Notes under the pieces: model-generated | Told to the model about the DNA's origin: nothing | Database searches by the model: none | Seen by the model: the letters and a program-made list of their open reading frames with translations, nothing else | Position numbers and translations under genes: made by a program | Source of the DNA: Chryseosolibacter sp964438975 | GTDB lineage: Bacteria > Bacteroidota > Bacteroidia > Cytophagales > Cyclobacteriaceae | NCBI GenBank assembly: GCA_964438975.1 | Contig: CAYTMU010000004.1 | Coordinates: forward strand, 1-64,000 | Length of the DNA stretch: 64,000 nt | Direction: 5' to 3' | Shown here: in pieces, positions 59,676 through 64,000 of the stretch | Layout of the letters: the number at the start of each line of letters is the position of its first letter | Position numbering within the stretch: position 1 is the first letter of the stretch

Positions 59676-60383
59676 ATGCGCAAGCTAGTCGTCGTCACGG
59701 GTGGATCTCAGGGTATCGGTCGAGCCATTGTTTCCAGATTTGCCGCGGAAGGTTTCGATATCGCCACCTGTTCCCGCCATGCGGCAGACCTCGAAGTTCT
59801 GAAAACACAGGTCGAATCGATGAATCAGGGTGCGAATATATTCACGCACGAGGCCGATATGTCAGTCCGTGAGCAGGTCGTGCGTTTTGCAGATTTTGTA
59901 CGATCACTTAACACTCCCCCTGACGTATTGATCAACAATGCGGGGTACTTTGTGCCCGGTGAGATCACAACGGAGCCGGAGGGCAATCTCGAGAGCATGA
60001 TCAACGCCAATCTCTACAGTGCATACCACCTTACACGCGAGCTGGCACCCATCATGAAGAACGAAAGGGCTGGTCACATTTTCAATATGTGTTCGATTGC
60101 CAGTATTACCGCCTATAAGAACGGAGGTTCCTATGCCATATCAAAAGCGGCATTGCTGGGGTTCTCGCGTTGTTTGCGCCAGGAACTGATGGAGTATCGG
60201 ATCCGCGTGACCGCAGTCATTCCTGGTGCGACGAACACCCGTAGTTGGGCCGGGGCCGGTCTGCCAGATGATCGATTTATCAAAGCTGATGATATCGCCA
60301 GCGTAGTTTACGCGGCATACGCCCTGTCCCCGAACAGTGTTGTCGAAGAAATTGTTGTCCGTCCACAAGAGGGGGATGTCTAG
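59676..60383 (+). CDS. SDR-family oxidoreductase
   Basis: The start is set at ATG 59676 (MRKLVVVTGGSQGIGR); two upstream in-frame ATGs are possible. The 235-residue protein is a classical short-chain dehydrogenase: TGGSQGIGR near 8-16, NNAGYF near 86-91, the catalytic Ser in CSIAS near 137 and the YAISKAA Tyr/Lys pair near 150. The substrate is unknown; the pattern is close to 3-oxoacyl-ACP reductase-like members. The promoter region is shared with mlaE. Confidence 0.88.
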   Translation: MRKLVVVTGGSQGIGRAIVSRFAAEGFDIATCSRHAADLEVLKTQVESMNQGANIFTHEADMSVREQVVRFADFVRSLNTPPDVLINNAGYFVPGEITTEPEGNLESMINANLYSAYHLTRELAPIMKNERAGHIFNMCSIASITAYKNGGSYAISKAALLGFSRCLRQELMEYRIRVTAVIPGATNTRSWAGAGLPDDRFIKADDIASVVYAAYALSPNSVVEEIVVRPQEGDV

Positions 60384-60449
60384 GTTTTTGCTCCCTGGCA
60401 CGTCGGGTTGGCAGTTGCCGCAGTAAAGGTTAATTTTGTCAAAAAAATT

Positions 60450-62414
60450 GTGTCCACTCAAATAGCATCCATACGGCAATACTGCAACAGCCTGGTGTCC
60501 TACAGTCGGAGAAAGACGATTGAGGTAAAGATCGGTGACTTGCCGATGGGTGGCGAAAACCCGATTCGCATTCAGTCAATGACCACCGTCGATACCATGG
60601 ATACGGCAGGATCGGTCGATCAGACTATCCGTATGGTCGAAGCAGGATGTGAGTACGTTCGGATCACAGCACCCAGTGTCAAGGAAGCTCGCAACCTGGA
60701 AGTAATCAGAAAAGAGCTCAGGAACCGGGGGTATTACGTGCCGCTCATCGCAGACATTCATTTTACGCCAAACGCCGCGGAGTTGGCTGCGCGGGTTGTT
60801 GAGAAGGTGCGCATAAACCCCGGCAACTATGCTGATAAGAAGCGCTTTGAAGCGATCGAATATACGGATGCGTCATACGAAGCGGAACTCGATCGCATCC
60901 GACAGAAATTCACCCCGCTCATAAAGATCTGCAAGGAATACGGTACGGCGATGCGCATCGGTACGAATCACGGATCGCTTTCCGACAGGATCATGAGCCG
61001 CTATGGCGACACACCGCTTGGAATGGTGGAGAGTGCGCTGGAATTTCTGCGGATATGCGAAGACCTGAACTATTACGGTATCGTGCTGTCGATGAAGTCG
61101 AGCAATCCGCAGGTGATGGTGCAGGCGTATCGCCTTCTCGTACAGAAACTTGATGAGGAAGGTCTCCGTCCGTATCCGCTTCATCTCGGCGTCACCGAGG
61201 CGGGGGATGGCGAAGATGGAAGGATAAAATCCAGCGTCGGGATCGGCACACTCCTCGAAGACGGACTCGGCGATACGATCCGCGTGTCACTGACGGAAGA
61301 GCCCGAGGCTGAGGTGCCGGTAGCGATTACGTTGGCAAACCGCTATGACCACCGCCTCGCACATGCTTCTATTCCGCCGATCGCGCATTATCCGGTCGAT
61401 CCGTTCTCTTATACGCGTCGCAAGACCGTGGAGGTCGTGAATTTCGGGAATCATCAGGTGCCGCGCGTCATAGCAGATTTCTCCACGAGTGGAGCAGTCA
61501 CGGCTGCTTCGCTGTTCGCGGTGGGGTATCAATATTCCCCGTCTCTCGACAAGTGGAACATCTCCGATGTCGCATGCGACTATATCTATTTGGGGAACAA
61601 CGTCGCCGATTTTGACATTCCCGGTACACTTGGGATTGTGTGCGATTACGACACTTGGCTTCTTCAAAAACAGAGGGACCGCATATACCCTTTGCTCGAG
61701 GCCGGTGACTTCCTCAAGGAGTCCGAGCTATCCGGGAGAATGAACTTCGTTCGCGCGTCTCTGGAGGATATTACGCCGGAACTGATCTCCCGATTGAACG
61801 ATGTTTCGGGCGCAGTACTGATTGCGCACACGCAGAATGCACACGGCATGGCTGAGTTACGGAGGCTGTTCGTCGAGCTAATTAACCTGAATTGCAGTGT
61901 CCCGGTGGTCATTGAACGACGTTATGACGGACTCGATCATGAAACACTAAGAATCCACTCCGCAACCGACGCCGGTGGTCTCTTCATCGATGGGCTTGGC
62001 GACGGGATTTTTCTGCGGAGTGGAGGAGCGAACCGTCGTCGGCTGAACGAGACATCTTTCAATATTCTGCAAGCCACACGTACGCGCATTTCCAAGACCG
62101 AGTACATATCATGTCCTTCTTGTGGTCGCACCCTTTTTGACCTGCAGGAGACTACCGCCATGATTCGCGCGCGTACCTATCACCTCAAGGGTATCAAGAT
62201 CGGAATCATGGGCTGTATTGTTAATGGCCCTGGCGAAATGGCTGACGCTGATTACGGATACGTCGGATCCGGACCCGGGCGCATTACACTCTACCGCGGA
62301 AAGGAAGTCGTAAAACGAAACGTTCCGTCGGTCAACGCTGTTGATGAATTGATCGATATCATCCGCACCGACGGCAATTGGATCGAACCGCCGGTCGATC
62401 AGATAAACATATGA
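60450..62414 (+). CDS. ispG: (E)-4-hydroxy-3-methylbut-2-enyl-diphosphate synthase, long form
   Basis: GTG 60450 is chosen because the region just after it (QYCNSLVSYSRRKTIEVKIG) aligns with known Bacteroidota IspG starts; a TTG 14 codons upstream is possible. The 654-residue protein has the TIM barrel (IRIQSMTTVDTMDTAGSV near 40-57), a large middle insertion of about 260 residues, and the C-terminal 4Fe-4S domain with CPSCGRTLFD near 555-564 and GIMGCIVNGPGEM near 590-602. It makes HMBPP in the MEP isoprenoid pathway. The insertion is standard in plants and Bacteroidota. The next gene overlaps it by ATGA. Confidence 0.95.
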   Translation: MSTQIASIRQYCNSLVSYSRRKTIEVKIGDLPMGGENPIRIQSMTTVDTMDTAGSVDQTIRMVEAGCEYVRITAPSVKEARNLEVIRKELRNRGYYVPLIADIHFTPNAAELAARVVEKVRINPGNYADKKRFEAIEYTDASYEAELDRIRQKFTPLIKICKEYGTAMRIGTNHGSLSDRIMSRYGDTPLGMVESALEFLRICEDLNYYGIVLSMKSSNPQVMVQAYRLLVQKLDEEGLRPYPLHLGVTEAGDGEDGRIKSSVGIGTLLEDGLGDTIRVSLTEEPEAEVPVAITLANRYDHRLAHASIPPIAHYPVDPFSYTRRKTVEVVNFGNHQVPRVIADFSTSGAVTAASLFAVGYQYSPSLDKWNISDVACDYIYLGNNVADFDIPGTLGIVCDYDTWLLQKQRDRIYPLLEAGDFLKESELSGRMNFVRASLEDITPELISRLNDVSGAVLIAHTQNAHGMAELRRLFVELINLNCSVPVVIERRYDGLDHETLRIHSATDAGGLFIDGLGDGIFLRSGGANRRRLNETSFNILQATRTRISKTEYISCPSCGRTLFDLQETTAMIRARTYHLKGIKIGIMGCIVNGPGEMADADYGYVGSGPGRITLYRGKEVVKRNVPSVNAVDELIDIIRTDGNWIEPPVDQINI

Positions 62415-62620
62415 CAACGCAACACCCAGACAACACCGGAAAAAAGGGCGGATGGAAGCAATTCTTTTCGCTGGGGGAGGTGGGAGGTTACTTCTTCCGA
62501 AGGAAAGATCCCGCACGGCCGACCAACATCAACATTAAAATGATGCACGGCATCAACAAGATTTCAATTGTCGTATTCCTGCTTGGGGTGCTTTATCTGA
62601 TCCTCAAACATCTGCTCTGA
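62411..62620 (+). CDS. small conserved membrane protein coupled to ispG
   Basis: ATG 62411 overlaps the ispG stop. The 69-residue product has a soluble part GWKQFFSLGEVGGYFFRRKD near 13-32 and one C-terminal helix (ISIVVFLLGVLYLILKHLL). It looks like a small protein family specific to Bacteroidota (I recall it as DUF6728, not certain). Function unknown. The conserved coupling to ispG suggests a link with isoprenoid synthesis or just operon convenience. Confidence 0.75.
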   Translation: MTTQHPDNTGKKGGWKQFFSLGEVGGYFFRRKDPARPTNINIKMMHGINKISIVVFLLGVLYLILKHLL

Positions 62621-62749
62621 CGTTGATTTTCAGGTTGTTGACCTCCGTCAAGGGGTTTTGAAGCCGAAAAACACCATTTTACCCACTAAAAACCGCGAAA
62701 ATGCGTTAATTCCGAGGATGGCCGCTTTTCCTGCCGGAGCAGAGCCTGA

Positions 62750-62782
62750 TTGCCGGTTTTTCCACTTATTTAGTTATTTTTG
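62750..62782 (+). promoter_or_regulatory. promoter TTG-N22-TATTTTTG of the lipoprotein gene
   Basis: TTG at 62750-62752 and an exact TAnnTTTG at 62775-62782 lie upstream of the gene at 62799; an AAGGAA ribosome-binding-like site follows ten bases before the ATG. Confidence 0.6.
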
Positions 62783-62798
62783 AAGGAATTCCCCATTT

Positions 62799-63746
62799 AT
62801 GCGCAGGGCGTTAATTCTTTTCTTGGGTGTCTTGTCTGCTCTGGGAGCCTGCACCCAGCGAACGATATGCCCTGCCTTTCAGAGTGCCTACATCTACGAT
62901 CGGGACGAGTTGCGTAAAAAATTCAGCTATTTCCAGGAGGATTCTACCCCTAAGGTACTGACTGCGAGTAAAAACCGATACCTCGTGGCAGAGCCGACAC
63001 CGTACCGCAAGAAGCTGCAGAGCCTTCAAACGGTCGCCATGAAGCCGATTCCTGTCGTGGTGCCCGATTCGCTATTAAGTAAGGACAGTGTTTCCGCGGA
63101 GGCATTGGACATGGCCGCCCGATCAGTCATCGACAGCACGTTTATTCCTGATCTGCCCGCGACGTCGATGCTGGAGGACAGCATCTATGTCATCACGCGC
63201 GACAAGGAGCTCCGGCTGCTTAAATACGATGCCCCTGACAGCCTGATCTACGACCCCGTTACCGGGAGACACGTACCCGAAAAGCCGGCGTACTATGTTA
63301 AGCATGTGCGCCTCAACGTCGATCAGGATAATTACATGTGGTACATGCGCAACTACCTGGTGCTGCCAGATGTAAAACTGGCACGTCAACAACAGGATGC
63401 CAGCCGGTCGGGTGACAGCAAACAGTCAGCTAAAGGGAAGAAAGAGAAGAAAGGTTTGAAGGGATTCTTTAAAGACCTGTTCAAAAAGAAACCAAAGGCG
63501 TCTGATTCGACGGACATTCCTATCCCTCCCCGGGATGAGTTTGATTTTATTGATGTCGATACCATTGCCCGGGTGACGCCACCGCGTGAACAGCAGGTGG
63601 CCCGGAAGGGACTTTTTGCAGCCAGGAAACAGAGGGTTGAGAATTCCGGAAATTCGAATACCGATGCAAGACCAGGCAGGCGATTGTCGAGAACGGAAGC
63701 CGTGAAGGAGGATGAGGATCAGCCAGCAACGGAACAGGGCTTCTGA
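62799..63746 (+). CDS. lipoprotein of unknown function with a Lys-rich stretch
   Basis: The 315-residue protein has a lipoprotein signal (ALILFLGVLSALGAC, Cys18) and no family I recognise. The first part (CPAFQSAYIYDRDELRKKF) resembles starts of uncharacterised Bacteroidota lipoproteins; residues about 205-235 form a highly basic stretch (KGKKEKKGLKGFFKDLFKKK) and the tail is Arg- and Glu-rich. This composition suggests a membrane- or nucleic-acid-contacting tail. The ATG, promoter and AAGGAA site agree. It is convergent with the SRAP gene. Confidence 0.8.
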   Translation: MRRALILFLGVLSALGACTQRTICPAFQSAYIYDRDELRKKFSYFQEDSTPKVLTASKNRYLVAEPTPYRKKLQSLQTVAMKPIPVVVPDSLLSKDSVSAEALDMAARSVIDSTFIPDLPATSMLEDSIYVITRDKELRLLKYDAPDSLIYDPVTGRHVPEKPAYYVKHVRLNVDQDNYMWYMRNYLVLPDVKLARQQQDASRSGDSKQSAKGKKEKKGLKGFFKDLFKKKPKASDSTDIPIPPRDEFDFIDVDTIARVTPPREQQVARKGLFAARKQRVENSGNSNTDARPGRRLSRTEAVKEDEDQPATEQGF

Positions 63747-63755
63747 TGCCGACGG

Positions 63756-64000
63756 TCAATCAAATAACGTCAAATTCCCGTGTTGATCTGAAGGCGGCGT
63801 CGGGGTGATCAGGGAAGGTACATCAAGGTCCCGTTGGCCTATCCGGGGAGACACCGGGTAATAGTCGAGATCTGTTGTGTCAGACCCGGAGATCATCGCT
63901 ACCAAATCGCTTTCGGTAGCGGCGTCGCTCAGCCAGATCTTCTCCGTCTGCGGAGAGAGAAGGACCGGCATTCTTTCCTGAATGGTCCTCACAACGTTGT
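63756..64000 (-). CDS. 3' part of a SRAP (YedK/HMCES-type) gene, cut by the window edge
   Basis: The minus-strand frame is open through the right edge and encodes NVVRTIQERMPVLLSPQTEKIWL followed by a 45-residue end with YYPVSPRIGQ. NxxVxxIHxRMPVxL is the C-terminal signature of SOS-response-associated peptidases, which form a DNA-protein crosslink with abasic sites through the N-terminal Cys. That catalytic start lies outside the window. The end matches a family tail in which PVSxxVN is normal; here it reads PVSPRIG. Confidence 0.75.
   Translation of the reverse strand, partial: NVVRTIQERMPVLLSPQTEKIWLSDAATESDLVAMISGSDTTDLDYYPVSPRIGQRDLDVPSLITPTPPSDQHGNLTLFD

Noticed and set aside
59611..59676. 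Overlapping divergent starts of the mlaE-like and SDR genes
   Set aside because: The apparent overlap comes from the longest possible reading frames; with the preferred ATGs at 59613 and 59676 there are 62 bases between them.
1..64000. CRISPR arrays, tRNA, rRNA and prophage modules
   Set aside because: No spaced direct repeats of 25-40 bases, no cloverleaf-type sequences and no phage structural genes were seen by eye; a covariance-model search was not possible, so small RNAs may remain.

Overview
This is a chromosomal stretch of a member of the Bacteroidota, most likely an aerobic Cytophagales-type bacterium (inference). The signs are a complete alternative complex III operon (actABCDEF) running into an aa3-type cytochrome oxidase with haem A synthesis genes, the long form of IspG, many Tat/Sec-exported and lipoprotein carbohydrate enzymes, and promoters matching the Bacteroidota consensus (TTTG about 20 bases upstream of TAnnTTTG). 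The window is a scaffold: a run of exactly 100 N lies at 14869-14968. I found no rRNA or tRNA genes and no CRISPR array.

Layout. 1-8.1 kb: a methyltransferase, an ECF sigma factor with its anti-sigma factor and a third exported protein carrying an internal domain duplication, then a tripartite efflux operon (adaptor, MacB-type permease, TolC-type channel) with no ATPase gene. 8.1-14.7 kb: housekeeping genes (purB, a PaaE-like flavin/2Fe-2S reductase, an SMP-30 lactonase-like lipoprotein, an M3 oligopeptidase) and a yceI-marR pair. 14.7-15.7 kb: a small disturbed island with the assembly gap, two overlapping tiny membrane-protein genes ending in a terminator, and the remnant of an IS1595-type transposase. 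15.7-21.1 kb: trmN6, a Gfo/Idh/MocA oxidoreductase, a cupin gene between two oppositely oriented heptamer-repeat arrays, a TIGR02757-type gene, a PhoX-type Tat protein and a small PepSY-like secreted protein.

21.2-37.2 kb is a carbohydrate and redox region without SusC/SusD genes: a giant FAD/Fe-S oxidoreductase in operon with a DUF1080 lipoprotein, a second DUF1080 protein facing it, a DUF5009 membrane acyltransferase, a five-gene minus-strand operon (serine hydrolase, sugar isomerase/epimerase, cytochrome c/beta-propeller protein, Tat-exported enolase-superfamily enzyme, GH140-like glycosidase) and a divergent PL8-type polysaccharide lyase. Together these look like a periplasmic route that cuts uronic-acid or pectin-type glycans and oxidises and rearranges the sugars; this is inferred from families only.

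37.2-54.4 kb is the respiratory supercluster: actA to actF, cytochrome oxidase II and I, ctaA, ctaB, two subunit III genes, subunit IV, a SCO-like protein without its copper ligands, a DUF420 protein, a small CxxC protein and a DUF983 protein, all on the plus strand. 54.4-64.0 kb: a 1217-residue NtrY-like histidine kinase with no regulator next to it, an MlaEF-type lipid ABC transporter pair, an SDR oxidoreductase, ispG with a coupled tiny membrane protein, a lipoprotein of unknown function with a good promoter, and the 3' end of an SRAP (YedK/HMCES) gene running off the window.
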